A stretch of 64,000 nt of DNA, from NCBI GenBank assembly GCA_017394865.1, contig JAFPWT010000001.1, forward strand, positions 1 to 64,000, given 5' to 3'. The stretch comes from Bacteroidales bacterium (lineage in GTDB: Bacteria; Bacteroidota; Bacteroidia; Bacteroidales; F082). Positions 50,171-60,500 of the stretch are shown here, piece after piece (position 1 is the first letter of the stretch; every line of letters begins with the position of its first letter). The position numbers and the translations under genes were made by a program. The notes below the pieces were generated by a model. It saw only the letters and a list, made by a program, of their open reading frames with translations. It was not told the DNA's origin and searched no databases.

Positions 50171-52015
50171 ATGTGTGGAATCGTAGCTTATGTGGGTCAT
50201 CAAGAGGCCTATCCTATCCTCATTGAAGGATTGAAACGTCTTGAATATCGTGGATACGACAGTGCCGGCGTAGCACTGCTGAACGCGAAAAACGAATTGA
50301 ACGTCTATAAGACCAAAGGAAAAGTCTCCGACTTGGTGGCTTATGCCGCAACCAAGGATGTCAGCGGACATATCGGCATCGCTCACACCCGCTGGGCCAC
50401 CCACGGCGAGCCTAACGAGACCAACGCACACCCCCACCTGTCCAACTCAGGCAATATCGCATTAATACATAACGGCATCATCGAGAACTATCTCAGTCTT
50501 CGCAAGGAGCTGGAGAAGCGCGGTTTCCAGTTCAAGTCGTCGACGGACACCGAGGTGCTCACCAACCTCATCGAGGACGTGCAGCAGAGCGAGCATGTCG
50601 ACCTCTTTGAGGCCGTCCGCATCGCCCTCAACCACGTGGTCGGCGCCTATGCCATCGCCATTGTAGAAAAAGGTCATCCCGACGAGCTGATCGCTGCCCG
50701 TAAAGGCAGCCCCATGGTGATCGGTATCGGCGACGGCGAATATTTCATCGCCTCCGACGCCACGCCTATCGTGGGTCGCACCCAGAAAGTAGTGTATATC
50801 GAAGACGAACAAGTGGTACGCATCAAGCTGGGCGAAGAGCTTCACATCAAGACCATCCAAGACGTGGAGGCCATCCCCTATGTGCAAGAGCTGAAGATGA
50901 ACCTCGACAGCATCGAGAAGGCCGGCTTCGACCACTTCATGATGAAGGAGATCTACGAGCAGCCCGCTATCGTGCGCGACACCATGCGTGGCCGTTTGCA
51001 TCCTGAAGCCAACACCGTCCGCCTAGGCGGCATCCAACAATATGAAAAGCAGTTGCTTTATGCCGACAATATCGTGTTTGTGGCCTGCGGTACCTCATGG
51101 CATGCCAGCCTGGTGGGCAGCTACCTCATCGAGAACCTGGCCAAGATTCCCGTTAAGGTGGAATATGCCTCTGAGTTCCGCTACCGTAACCCCGTCATCA
51201 CTCCTCATGATGTGGTGATTGCCGTGTCACAATCCGGCGAGACCGCTGACACTCTGGCCGCCATCAAACTGGCCAAGGAAAAAGGCGCCATCGTTTTGGG
51301 CATCTGCAACGTGATCGGCTCCTCCATCTCGAGAGTTACCGACGCGGGCATCTACACCCATGCCGGCCCAGAGATCGGCGTAGCCTCCACCAAGGCCTTC
51401 ACCTCGCAGGTTACAGTCATGGTGATGCTGGCCTTGCGCCTTGCCGAGTTGAAAGGGTCGTTGAAAGACGAAGAACGCGCGGCTTTCATCAAAGAGTTGG
51501 ATAGCATCCCCGAGAAGATGCAGTGGACCCTCGACCACAGCGGCCATGTGAAAGACATTGCCGCCAAGTACAAAGACGTGCGCAACATGCTGTATCTGGG
51601 TCGACTCCAGAACTATCCCGTGGCCCTCGAAGGTGCTCTGAAACTGAAAGAGATCTCCTATATCCACGCCGAAGGCTATCCGGCAGCAGAGATGAAACAC
51701 GGCCCCATCGCCTTGATCGACAAGGACATGCCCGTGGTGTTCATCGCCACCAACCACAGCACTTACGAGAAGGTCATCAGCAACATCCAGGAAGTAAAGG
51801 CCCGCGACGGCAAAATCATCGCCATCATCAGCCAAAATGACGTTCTGGCCCGCAAAATGGCCGACTACGTCATCGAGATCCCCGAGACAGAATGCCTCTA
51901 TTCTCCCTTGCTGGCTACCATCCCGTTACAGATCCTGGCCTATCACATCGCTGTGATGCGCGGCTGCAACGTGGACCAACCCAGAAACTTGGCAAAATCA
52001 GTCACCGTTGAGTAA
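50171..52015 (+). CDS. glmS: Glutamine-fructose-6-phosphate aminotransferase GlmS
   Basis: 614 residues from the ATG at 50171. The catalytic Cys follows Met directly (MCGIVAYVGHQEAYP). The glutaminase domain has RGYDSAGVAL and HTRWATHGEPN; two SIS sugar-isomerase domains have ACGTSWHAS, SQSGETADT and ASTKAFTSQ; the C-terminus is DQPRNLAKSVTVE, the typical active-site tail. It makes glucosamine-6-phosphate for peptidoglycan and LPS. An in-frame ATG at 50120 precedes the promoter box and is not the start. No glmS ribozyme or RNA element is visible in the short leader. The 3' end overlaps the convergent metallophosphoesterase by 18 bases. Confidence 0.97.
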   Translation: MCGIVAYVGHQEAYPILIEGLKRLEYRGYDSAGVALLNAKNELNVYKTKGKVSDLVAYAATKDVSGHIGIAHTRWATHGEPNETNAHPHLSNSGNIALIHNGIIENYLSLRKELEKRGFQFKSSTDTEVLTNLIEDVQQSEHVDLFEAVRIALNHVVGAYAIAIVEKGHPDELIAARKGSPMVIGIGDGEYFIASDATPIVGRTQKVVYIEDEQVVRIKLGEELHIKTIQDVEAIPYVQELKMNLDSIEKAGFDHFMMKEIYEQPAIVRDTMRGRLHPEANTVRLGGIQQYEKQLLYADNIVFVACGTSWHASLVGSYLIENLAKIPVKVEYASEFRYRNPVITPHDVVIAVSQSGETADTLAAIKLAKEKGAIVLGICNVIGSSISRVTDAGIYTHAGPEIGVASTKAFTSQVTVMVMLALRLAELKGSLKDEERAAFIKELDSIPEKMQWTLDHSGHVKDIAAKYKDVRNMLYLGRLQNYPVALEGALKLKEISYIHAEGYPAAEMKHGPIALIDKDMPVVFIATNHSTYEKVISNIQEVKARDGKIIAIISQNDVLARKMADYVIEIPETECLYSPLLATIPLQILAYHIAVMRGCNVDQPRNLAKSVTVE

Positions 52016-52885
52016 ACGGTATTCGTAAGTAATCTTATCACCACAGTTGACCACAAGATACGAAGGCTCTTCCTGAGTCTCGTTGAGGTTGTCGGTCATC
52101 ACATACTTCACGCCGCCAAAGGTCTTGGTGTCGCGGTAGTGGAAATGTCCCATGATCACCATGTCGACGGCATTGCGGCTCATCAGATCCATGAAGGAAT
52201 ACTGCTCTTCCTCAGGCAGATTGGCGGCCGGAGTGGTGGTGTAGTTGTAAGTGGTTCGGAACAGCCAGTTGTGGCTGACGACAAAGCAATAACGATAGTC
52301 CGTGCGGTGGCTGAGTTGCTCCTCAAGCCATTCAAGCTGACGGCTTCCGTGGGTGCCATTGCCCGAATCCAAAAAGATGAATAGATCCTTATAACCGCCG
52401 TTGGTGTTCACCGTGACCGTATAGGTTGAGGTGTTGAAATGCTTCTTATAATAATCAGCACAGTTGAAATAGACATCATGGTTGCCGATGATCGGGAAAC
52501 ACGGGTCGTTTTTCAGGTGTTTGGCAGGGTTGAAAAGCATGGCCGAGTCGGCAAGGATAAAGGGCCTCTCCCCGCTCTCGTTGGCGATATCACCAGCCAC
52601 GATGGAGAAAGCAGCATGAAGGTCGTTGCGCTCCAAGGTAACGTATTTGGCGAAACGCGATTTGTCATCGTTGATATGGATATCCGAGCAGGAGTAGAAA
52701 CAGTAGTTGTCGGGCACATGGTCGATCACAAAAGGAGGATTCTGGTTGTCCCAGTCGAGCCAGTCGGCCACACGTTCTTCGGTGTCGCTGCGGTTGATCA
52801 CCATGCCTGCGATGTCGAGGCGGTTACAAGAAGAGGCCAGCATCAGGCTAGCAGCAAATATAATGACATAGGTGAGTTTTTTCAT
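51998..52885 (-). CDS. Calcineurin-like metallophosphoesterase lipoprotein
   Basis: 295 residues from the ATG at 52885, with a lipobox ASSC near residue 20. Metal motifs in order are CSDIHINDD, VAGDIAN, IGNHDVY, VVSHNW and GHFHYRD, the full five-block calcineurin-type site. It probably hydrolyses phosphoesters in the periplasm or on the outer membrane; substrate unknown. It starts 5 bases after the stop of the barrel protein, so the two form an operon. Confidence 0.9.
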   Translation of the reverse strand: MKKLTYVIIFAASLMLASSCNRLDIAGMVINRSDTEERVADWLDWDNQNPPFVIDHVPDNYCFYSCSDIHINDDKSRFAKYVTLERNDLHAAFSIVAGDIANESGERPFILADSAMLFNPAKHLKNDPCFPIIGNHDVYFNCADYYKKHFNTSTYTVTVNTNGGYKDLFIFLDSGNGTHGSRQLEWLEEQLSHRTDYRYCFVVSHNWLFRTTYNYTTTPAANLPEEEQYSFMDLMSRNAVDMVIMGHFHYRDTKTFGGVKYVMTDNLNETQEEPSYLVVNCGDKITYEYRLLNGD

Positions 52886-52890
52886 GGCAA

Positions 52891-53592
52891 TTATTGATAA
52901 GAATAGATGCAACCGAGATTAATAAAGAAGCCGTTGTATTGTGAGGACAGGTTGAGCACGCCTGCAGGATGTAGTCCAGCCTCGCCAATCAAGCGCCACT
53001 GTTTGTCGATGTCGTAATAACCGTGGATGTTGTAATAGAACAAGGTGACACGTTCGATAATGAATTCACGGTAGTTGGAAAGACCAGCACCGACGTTCCA
53101 CGGATGATCCTGGGCAAACAGATTGCCTTCGATGTTGAACACAATGTTCATCGGTTCGAAGATGACGCCTTCACCCCCATTTTTCCTCAAGGGAACCTCA
53201 GCGATGTAACGGTTGCAGAGGCCCAGCTGGAAGTTCCAGTGGAGATTACGGTAACCCAGGGTGAGCACTGCATTGAACTCCTGAAGTCCATAGCCTAAAA
53301 AACGGCGATAGAGATAGCGGTTCTCGATGTAAGCGAAGTCATAGTCTGTAAAGCCATCGGTGCCAATCTGATAGGCCAAATTGATGCTATGTTTTCCAGG
53401 GCCAGCTTGATAACCAAAGTTCAAGCCATTGCCATTGTCCAACCTGCCGTCGAAAGCCAGCACCACATGAGGCTGAAACTTCTCGGTACGGCTGTAGTCG
53501 CCTTCGAGATAAGCCCGTCCTCTAAGGTAACCTTGTGCTTGGGCGCCTAAGGCGAGTAAACCCAAGACAGTAATTAGTAAAAGTCGTTTCAT
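52891..53592 (-). CDS. Small outer-membrane beta-barrel-like protein
   Basis: 233 residues, with a signal peptide 1-20 (ending LGAQAQ). The mature part is rich in alternating aromatic strands (RAYLEGDYSRTEKFQPHVVL; NLAYQIGTDGFTDYDFAY; YNGFFINLGCIYSYQ end), with a terminal aromatic residue region that suits an 8- to 10-strand barrel. Family not recognised. It is translated upstream of the metallophosphoesterase lipoprotein with a 5-base gap, which hints at a joint role on the outer membrane. Confidence 0.65.
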   Translation of the reverse strand: MKRLLLITVLGLLALGAQAQGYLRGRAYLEGDYSRTEKFQPHVVLAFDGRLDNGNGLNFGYQAGPGKHSINLAYQIGTDGFTDYDFAYIENRYLYRRFLGYGLQEFNAVLTLGYRNLHWNFQLGLCNRYIAEVPLRKNGGEGVIFEPMNIVFNIEGNLFAQDHPWNVGAGLSNYREFIIERVTLFYYNIHGYYDIDKQWRLIGEAGLHPAGVLNLSSQYNGFFINLGCIYSYQ

Positions 53593-53612
53593 TTCAAATA
53601 TTTTTGTCGCGG

Positions 53613-53636
53613 CAAAGATAGGGTTTTTTATCTTTG
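53613..53636. promoter_or_regulatory. Divergent promoter pair: barrel protein operon / nnrDE operon
   Basis: TATCTTTG on the minus strand (53613-53620) and TATCTTTG on the plus strand (53629-53636). The plus box excludes the in-frame ATG at 53634 and supports 53652. Confidence 0.65.
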
Positions 53637-53651
53637 CAAAAAATCTGGCTT

Positions 53652-55127
53652 ATGAAAATACTAAGCATTGACAAGATTCGGGAAGCCGACCGATATACCA
53701 TCGAAAACGAGCCCATCAGCTCTGTCGACTTGATGGAACGTGCCGCTGGACAGGTATTCGAGTGGCTTCTCCGGCATATTAATAAGGACAGCAAAGTCAA
53801 AATTTTCTGTGGTTCTGGCAACAATGGAGGCGACGGGTTGGTAGTGGCTCGGATGCTCTTCGGCGAAGGCATTGACACCGAGGTCTTTATGGTTCGCTAT
53901 TCAGAGAGAATGAGTCCCGACTGCGAGGCCAATTACCAACGCCTTCAGCGGGAAACCCAAGTGCCCGTCAATGACATCAGATCGGTTGACAACTTCCCCA
54001 CTTTTAAAGACGGAGAAATCATCATCGACGCATTATTTGGCTCAGGCTTAAATCGTCCTATCGAAGGTTTGGCGGCGGAGCTGATCGAGCATCTGAACCA
54101 ACAGCAAGCCATCCGTATCGCCATCGACATCGCCTCGGGCCTGTTCGCCGACAGTCCCAGTCCCAAATCAGCCATCTTCAAGCCCGATTACACCCTCACC
54201 TTCCAGGTGCCGAAACTGGCTTTCATGATGCCTGAAAACGATCCATTTGTGGGTCAACTAGAAATTCTAGACATTAAACTACATCCTCAATATTTACTTG
54301 AAGTAAATACAAATAACTTTTTGGTTAACAAAGAGATAATAAAACCGATTATCCACCATCGAACAAAGTATTCGCATAAAGGCACCTACGGTCATGCCCT
54401 GTTGGTGGCAGGTTCGGAAGGCAAGACCGGAGCGGCTATTTTGGGTGCCAAATCTTGCCTGAGGACAGGCGTGGGGTTGCTTTCTGTTTTATTGCCTCAA
54501 TCGGCGTGGACACCCCTGCAGACCGCCTTACCTGAGGCGATGATTCACGTGGGCGACAAACTTGACGCCTTCAGTGCCATTGGCGTCGGTCCCGGGTTGG
54601 GCCTGTCAGACGACTCCCAGCGCACGGTGCGACACCTGATACAAGACGCCCAGGTGCCATTGGTGATGGATGCCGATGCACTCAACATCATGGCGGAAAA
54701 CAAGACCTGGCTCTCGTTTCTGCCGGCCAAGACCATCCTCACACCCCACCCTAAGGAGTTTGAACGGCTGTTTGGCAAGACCTCTAACGCATTTGAGCGA
54801 CTGGAGCTTTTGCGCGAAAAGGCATTGCAACACGGCATCATCATCGTGCTGAAAGGCGCTAACACCGCCGTAGCGATGCCCAACGGCACCGTCTTTTTCA
54901 ACAGCACGGGCAACCCTGGCATGGCCACCGCTGGCAGCGGCGATGTGCTCACCGGCATGATCCTCTCGCTCCTCGCCCAGCGTTACACCCCCGAGGAAGC
55001 TGCAGTCTTAGGGGTTTACCTTCACGGCCTCGCCGGCGACATCGCCGCCTCTGAGATCGGCCAGGAGGCTTTGATCGCTTCGGATATCACAGAACACATC
55101 GGAAACGCTTATATGTCATTGAAATGA
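53652..55127 (+). CDS. nnrDE: Bifunctional NAD(P)H-hydrate epimerase/dehydratase
   Basis: 491 residues from the ATG at 53652. The N-terminal epimerase (YjeF_N) starts with MKILSIDKIREADRYTIEN and has GSGNNGGDGLVVARML. The C-terminal ADP-dependent dehydratase (carbohydrate-kinase fold) begins near 220 (HRTKYSHKGTYGHALLVAGS) and has LTPHPKEFERLFG and the catalytic loop AGSGDVLTGMI. It repairs damaged NADHX/NADPHX. The stop overlaps the rlmD start (ATGA at 55124-55127). Confidence 0.95.
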   Translation: MKILSIDKIREADRYTIENEPISSVDLMERAAGQVFEWLLRHINKDSKVKIFCGSGNNGGDGLVVARMLFGEGIDTEVFMVRYSERMSPDCEANYQRLQRETQVPVNDIRSVDNFPTFKDGEIIIDALFGSGLNRPIEGLAAELIEHLNQQQAIRIAIDIASGLFADSPSPKSAIFKPDYTLTFQVPKLAFMMPENDPFVGQLEILDIKLHPQYLLEVNTNNFLVNKEIIKPIIHHRTKYSHKGTYGHALLVAGSEGKTGAAILGAKSCLRTGVGLLSVLLPQSAWTPLQTALPEAMIHVGDKLDAFSAIGVGPGLGLSDDSQRTVRHLIQDAQVPLVMDADALNIMAENKTWLSFLPAKTILTPHPKEFERLFGKTSNAFERLELLREKALQHGIIIVLKGANTAVAMPNGTVFFNSTGNPGMATAGSGDVLTGMILSLLAQRYTPEEAAVLGVYLHGLAGDIAASEIGQEALIASDITEHIGNAYMSLK

Positions 55128-56551
55128 AACAAAAGAAACAACCCGAATATCTGGAAAACGTCGAAATCGTCGATGCCGGCAGCGAAGGCATGTCGGTGGC
55201 CAAACCCGAAGGTCGCGTGATCTTCATCCCCTTTGGGGTTCCCGGCGATATCGTTGATATTGAGGTCTTCAAAAAGAAAAAGAATTACCTCGAAGGACGT
55301 ATCCGCAACATCAAAAAGCCGTCCGACAAGCGCGTAACGCCTGTTTGCCAGCATTTCGGTCTCTGCGGCGGCTGCAAATGGCAGCAGATGGACTATCAAT
55401 GGCAGATTGCTTACAAACAAAAGCAGGTGAAGGACAACTTCGACCGCATCGGGAAGATAGCATATCCGGAGATCAGGTCTATCTTGGGCTGTGAAAAACA
55501 ATACTTCTACCGTAACAAGTTGGAATATGCCTTTTCGAACCGCAAATGGCTCATCGACGGCGCTCCTGCCGGGACTTACGGCGAAGACGATTGCAAAGGG
55601 CTCGGCTTCCATCTGCCGCAGTTGTTCGACCGCGTTGTCGACATCGAGCAATGCCATCTCCAAGCCGACCCGTCGAACGACATCCGCCTGTTTGTCCGCC
55701 AATTCACCTTGGACCGCCACCTCTCCTACTATAACGTGCGCCACCACGAAGGGTTGATGCGCAATTTGGTGATCCGCTGCAACGCAAAAGGCGAGTTCAT
55801 GGTCATCCTGGTGATTAACGAGGAGAACGCCGTCATCCGCAATGAGTTGGTACCAGCATTGGAGCAGCGTTTTCCGCAGATCGTATCGCTGCTACTGGTC
55901 ATCAACAACAAAGCCAACGACGTCATCAACGACTTACCCTTCGAGTGCCTGAAAGGCGATCCTTACCTGATGGAGACCATGGCTTCTCCCCGTCTCGGAT
56001 TCCCTGACCTGAAGTTCCGCATCGGGCCTGTGTCGTTCTTCCAAACCAATGTGTATCAGGCCGAAAGGTTATATCGTGCCGCTTTCGACTTGGCAGATGT
56101 AAAGGGCGACGAGCTGATGTACGACCTCTACACTGGCACCGGCACCATTGCCCAGTACTTCTCCCGTTTTGTAAAACGTGTGGTGGGCATCGAATATGTG
56201 GAGGAAGCCATCGCCGATGCCAAGGTCAACGCCGCGCTCAACGGCATCGACAACTGCACCTTCTTTGCCGGTGACATGGCGAAGCTTTTCACTGATGAAT
56301 TCATCGAGGCCAACGGGCGTCCCGATTTCATTGTGACCGATCCACCCCGCGCCGGGATGGCCGAAAAGGTAGTTGAACAATTACTTAAGATAAGAGCATC
56401 TAAAATGGTGTATGTCAGCTGTAACCCAGCAACACAAGCACGTGACTTACAACTGCTCTCCACGGCCTACGAGGTCAAAGCCGTCCAGCCGGTAGACATG
56501 TTCCCCCACACCCAGCATGTGGAGAATATCACACTCTTGGAATTAAGGTAG
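55124..56551 (+). CDS. 23S rRNA (uracil-5-)-methyltransferase RlmD-type (TrmA/RumA family)
   Basis: 475 residues. An N-terminal TRAM-like part (IVDAGSEGMSVAKPEGRVIF) is followed by the iron-sulfur cysteines in CQHFGLCGGCKWQQ, the SAM-binding YDLYTGTGTIAQYFSR, and the catalytic motif VYVSCNPATQARDL with DPPRAGM. RlmD methylates U1939 in 23S rRNA. In Bacteroidota several paralogues of this family occur, so the exact target uridine (U747, U1939 or tRNA U54) is not certain. It overlaps nnrDE by 4 bases and the convergent aroK end by 23 bases. Confidence 0.9.
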   Translation: MKQKKQPEYLENVEIVDAGSEGMSVAKPEGRVIFIPFGVPGDIVDIEVFKKKKNYLEGRIRNIKKPSDKRVTPVCQHFGLCGGCKWQQMDYQWQIAYKQKQVKDNFDRIGKIAYPEIRSILGCEKQYFYRNKLEYAFSNRKWLIDGAPAGTYGEDDCKGLGFHLPQLFDRVVDIEQCHLQADPSNDIRLFVRQFTLDRHLSYYNVRHHEGLMRNLVIRCNAKGEFMVILVINEENAVIRNELVPALEQRFPQIVSLLLVINNKANDVINDLPFECLKGDPYLMETMASPRLGFPDLKFRIGPVSFFQTNVYQAERLYRAAFDLADVKGDELMYDLYTGTGTIAQYFSRFVKRVVGIEYVEEAIADAKVNAALNGIDNCTFFAGDMAKLFTDEFIEANGRPDFIVTDPPRAGMAEKVVEQLLKIRASKMVYVSCNPATQARDLQLLSTAYEVKAVQPVDMFPHTQHVENITLLELR

Positions 56552-57032
56552 CCAAAGTCTCCACATCGCAGTTTTCCCCTTTGAAGGTAAGTTGTGCCTG
56601 TTCGTAAAACGGGAGGCGTTCGGCGTAGTTTTGCCTGATGAAGGCATCAAGCTCTTCAGGGGGGCGGTCATAGATCAACGGGCGCTTCACTTTCGATTGT
56701 GAGAGTCTGACAACGGCCGATTCAGGGCTGATCTTCAGGAACACCGTGAAGCCGTTTTGATTCATCCACTCCATATTATTATTGAAGCAAGGCGTTCCTC
56801 CGCCCGTGGCGATCACAGCGTTATCGAGTGCCAAAGTATCGTGCAGGATCTGTGTCTCAAGCTTACGATACAGATCCGCGTCGTATTTGTGGAAAAAGTC
56901 GTTGATGGAGATTTTGTAGCGTGCCTCGAACAGTCGGTCGGTGTCATACGCCTCCCATCCCAGCTGGTGAGCCAGGCGTTTGGAGGTGGTCGACTTGCCG
57001 GCGCCCATATACCCGACGAGATAGATCCTCAT
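56529..57032 (-). CDS. aroK: Shikimate kinase
   Basis: 167 residues from the ATG at 57032. The P-loop is GYMGAGKSTTSKRLAHQLG, the shikimate-binding Asp/Arg lie in YDTDRLFEARYKISINDFF, and ATGGGTPCFNNN is the conserved Gly-rich loop. The lid segment is KRPLIYDR. It phosphorylates shikimate at O3 in aromatic amino acid synthesis. The frame is open to 57173, but only 57032 gives the family N-terminus. It starts 17 bases after the small lipoprotein's stop. Confidence 0.94.
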   Translation of the reverse strand: MRIYLVGYMGAGKSTTSKRLAHQLGWEAYDTDRLFEARYKISINDFFHKYDADLYRKLETQILHDTLALDNAVIATGGGTPCFNNNMEWMNQNGFTVFLKISPESAVVRLSQSKVKRPLIYDRPPEELDAFIRQNYAERLPFYEQAQLTFKGENCDVETLATLIPRV

Positions 57033-57048
57033 GCCGTCAACAAGGGGC

Positions 57049-57330
57049 TTACTTACGATTGTCGAAGTCGTCGTAAACTTTCTGCAGCGAGTCGAGTTCA
57101 TGACGGAGTCGGGCCGTCTCTCTGCCATATTCTGCGATGATCTCCGGTGAGCCGTAGACGCACGACATCTCACGATCCTTGACGATAGATTTTAGATTGT
57201 CGATACGCTCTTTCAGCTCCGCCTTCGACAAGCCGTTGTCGTTGGTGTTCTTTCCGGTGCAGCAGGCGCCCACGATGAGTGTGGTAAGGGCCACGACGCC
57301 AATCCATGCTTTATTGATGATTTTTTTCAT
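57049..57330 (-). CDS. Small lipoprotein with coiled-coil tail
   Basis: 93 residues from the ATG at 57330 (MKKIINKAWIGVVALTTLIV). A lipobox GACC follows near residue 23, then a charged helical part (KAELKERIDNLKSIVKDREM; RETARLRHELDSLQKVYDDF) that suits a coiled coil. Function unknown. The TATCTTTG box at 57350-57357 is 19 bases before the ATG and excludes upstream ATGs in frame. It is cotranscribed with aroK. Confidence 0.7.
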   Translation of the reverse strand: MKKIINKAWIGVVALTTLIVGACCTGKNTNDNGLSKAELKERIDNLKSIVKDREMSCVYGSPEIIAEYGRETARLRHELDSLQKVYDDFDNRK

Positions 57331-57349
57331 AGGGCTTTGGATTTTGTTG

Positions 57350-57455
57350 CAAAGATACAAATAAAATTGAATGTTGTGAACATGTTTATCAACATTTGTT
57401 GTTGATAATTCGAAGGGTTTTCGTTCTCTTTCTTCGGTTGATATGATTATCTTTG
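57350..57455. promoter_or_regulatory. Divergent promoters: small lipoprotein-aroK / giant protein at 57522
   Basis: TATCTTTG on the minus strand at 57350-57357 and on the plus strand at 57448-57455. Between them lies an inverted repeat TTATCAAC-ATTTGTT-GTTGATAA at 57386-57408 that could be a shared operator. Confidence 0.55.
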
Positions 57456-57521
57456 TAAAATGCATTTTATAGGAAGAATAAATAGTAAATAATTCAATAT
57501 CAATCAATTAAAATCCGACCT

Positions 57522-60500
57522 ATGAAAAGAAAGTTTACCTTGCTGACAGCAGTGATGATGCTGCTGTCGTTCCTCGCCCTCCCTTTGGGAATGATGGGAC
57601 AAAACAGAACGACTGTCACCGATACGCTCACTAGAGCGTCAACAGGCGTCACTGGAACATCTTATGCTTCTTGGTCTGGCGTTACCAGTGTCTCCGACGC
57701 TGTGTATGCCGGTCAGAGCGCTGGTGGAAACGGTTCCATCCAGTTGAGAAGCAACAACAACAATTCAGGAATCATCACGACGTCATCGGGCGGAACGGTG
57801 ACCAATGTCAGCGTCACCTGGAACTCAAATACCGCTTCTGGCAGAACGCTTAACATTTATGGTAGCAACTCGGCCTATTCGAGCCCTACCGAGTTGTACA
57901 GCAGTTCCACACAAGGTACATTGCTAGGCACTATCGTGTGTGGTACGAGCACCTCGCTCTCCATTGACGGCAGCTATACCTACATCGGAATGCGTTCAGC
58001 CAATATGGCTATGTATCTTGAAGAGATTAACATTACCTGGTCAACTGGCGGCAGCACCACGCAAACCGTGGCCACTCCGACCTTCTCGCCTACTGCTGGC
58101 ACTTACAGTGACCCTCAAAGCGTGAGCATCAGCTGCAGTACCCAGGGCGCCACCATCTACTACACCACCGATGGCACTGACCCGATCATGCCCACTGGTA
58201 TCACCGGCACCGTATACACACAGCCGATCACCATCAACCAGACCACTACGGTGAAGGCTATCGCTACTAAGCAAGGCATGAGCAACAGCCAAATCGCCTC
58301 TGCAACCTACACCATCCAGCAACTGCCCACAATCACCACAATTGAAGCGTTATGGAATTTTGCTGAAACTGTGGGTAACACCACCCCCAACCAACCCAAT
58401 GCCAATGTGACCTTTAGCAACTGGTATGTGACTGGCGTGAAAAACAGCCAAGCATACATCTCGGACGGCCAATACGGCTTTGTGATCTATCAAGCGGGAC
58501 ACGGTTTCACTGCTGGTGACAAACTCAATGGAACACTGGCTTGCAAGGTGATGTTGTACCAAAATCATTATGCCGAGATCATGGGCGTGAAAGCCACCGA
58601 CCTCACAGTGACCTCCGGTCAAGAGATGCCTATGCTCACCACCTCTATCGGCGAGTTGACCACGAGAAACTACGGCACTCCCATCAATCTTGGAACTTTG
58701 ACTTACGATGGCACCAAATTCAATGAAGAATCAGGTGCCTCCATCACACCTTACAACAACTTCAATATCAGCCCGAACCCGATTCCCAATCTTGAATCAG
58801 GGAAAGACTACAACGTAAAAGGCATTTACATCATCTATTGGCAGAGCAGCGGATCAACCCAGCAGGTCGCCCCTCGTACCGCTGACGACTTCGAGGAAGT
58901 GACGACTCCTACCCCGACTCAAACCGTGGCTACCCCGACCTTCACGCCTGAAGGAGGAACTTACTATGAAACACAATACGTGGCAATAGAATGTGCCACT
59001 CAAGGAGCTGACATCTACTACACCACCGATGGCAGCACTCCCACCCCAAATAGCACTCCTTTCACTGAGGCCATCACCATCAGTGAAACGACCACGCTGA
59101 AAGCCATCGCCGTGATGCAAGGCATGAACGACAGCCAGATCGCCTCTGCAACCTATACCATCCAACAACTGCCCTCAATCACTACCATTGATGAACTTTG
59201 GGACCTCGCTGATAGCGTTGGCGCCACCGCCACCCAAGCCAACGTCACCTTCAACAACTGGTATGTCACTGGCGTGAAAGGCAGCCAGGCATGGGTTTCC
59301 GATGGTGTATACGGTTTCGTGATCTATCAGTCGGGACACGGCTTTGCAGCCGGCGACAAGCTCAATGGCACCTATACCTGCAACGTCCTGCTGTATCAAA
59401 ATCACTACGCTGAACTCACAGGTGTAAAAGCAGCCAACCTCACCGTGACCTCCGGTCAGGAGATGCCTGTGCTCACCACCTCTATCGGTGAGTTGACCAC
59501 AAGAAACTATGGCACTCCCATCGACCTCGGCACCTTAACTTACGATGGTTCCAAATTCAATGATGAAGGAGGAACCCCCATCACACCTTACAACCAATTC
59601 AACCTTAGCCCGAACCCGATCACCAATCTTGAATCAGGGAAAAACTACAATGTCAAGGGCGTTTACATCATCTACTGGAACAATAGCGGTGCGACCCAGC
59701 AGGTTGCTCCTCGTAGCGCCGACGACTTCGAAGAAGTGACGGCTCCCACCCCAACTCAAACCGTTGCCACCCCGACCTTCACGCCTGCAGCCGGTACATA
59801 CAGCGAAGCCCAGACGGTGACTATCGCCTGCGAAACTCAAGGCGCCACCATCTATTACACCACCGATGGCACCGACCCGATCATGCCCACCGGCATTACT
59901 GGTACTGAATACTCACAGCCCCTCACCATCAACGAGACCACTACGGTGAAAGCCGTTGCAGTGAGAGACGGGATGAACAACAGTGAGATGGCCACGGCAG
60001 AATATGTCATCAACATTGTGCCTCCGGCGCAAGAGACCGCCTACACCCTGATCACCAACGCCAACGCGCTGATTTCAGGAGAAAAATACATCATCGTGGG
60101 TATCAAAGGCGAGGCCTATAAGGCTCTTGGTAAACAAGCCAGCAACAACAGACCTTCTGTTGACGTGACACCTGACGACAATATCATCACCGTCACCCCA
60201 GCCAACCAAGCCGGCCTTGATGCTGTTTACGAACTCACTCTTGGTCAGGAAAACGGCAACTGGACCTTCTATTCCGCTGCTGATAGCGGTTACCTCTACG
60301 CTGCCAGCTCCTCAGCCAACTATCTGAGAACGCAAGCACAGAACGACGCCAACGGACAGTGGACCATCGAGATTGCTTCCGATGGTAAAGCCACCATCAA
60401 GGCACAAGGCACCAACACCCGCAACTGGCTGCGCTTGAACAACAACGGCTCCCCATTCTCATGCTATGGCTCAGGCCAACTCGACGTCTACCTCTACAAG

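Noticed and set aside
57386..57408. DnaA-box-like TTATCAAC repeats as a replication origin
   Set aside because: Only two half-matches differing from TTATnCACA are present, no dnaA or origin-linked genes are nearby, and an operator reading is simpler. A similar TGTTGATAA near 40161 is also isolated.
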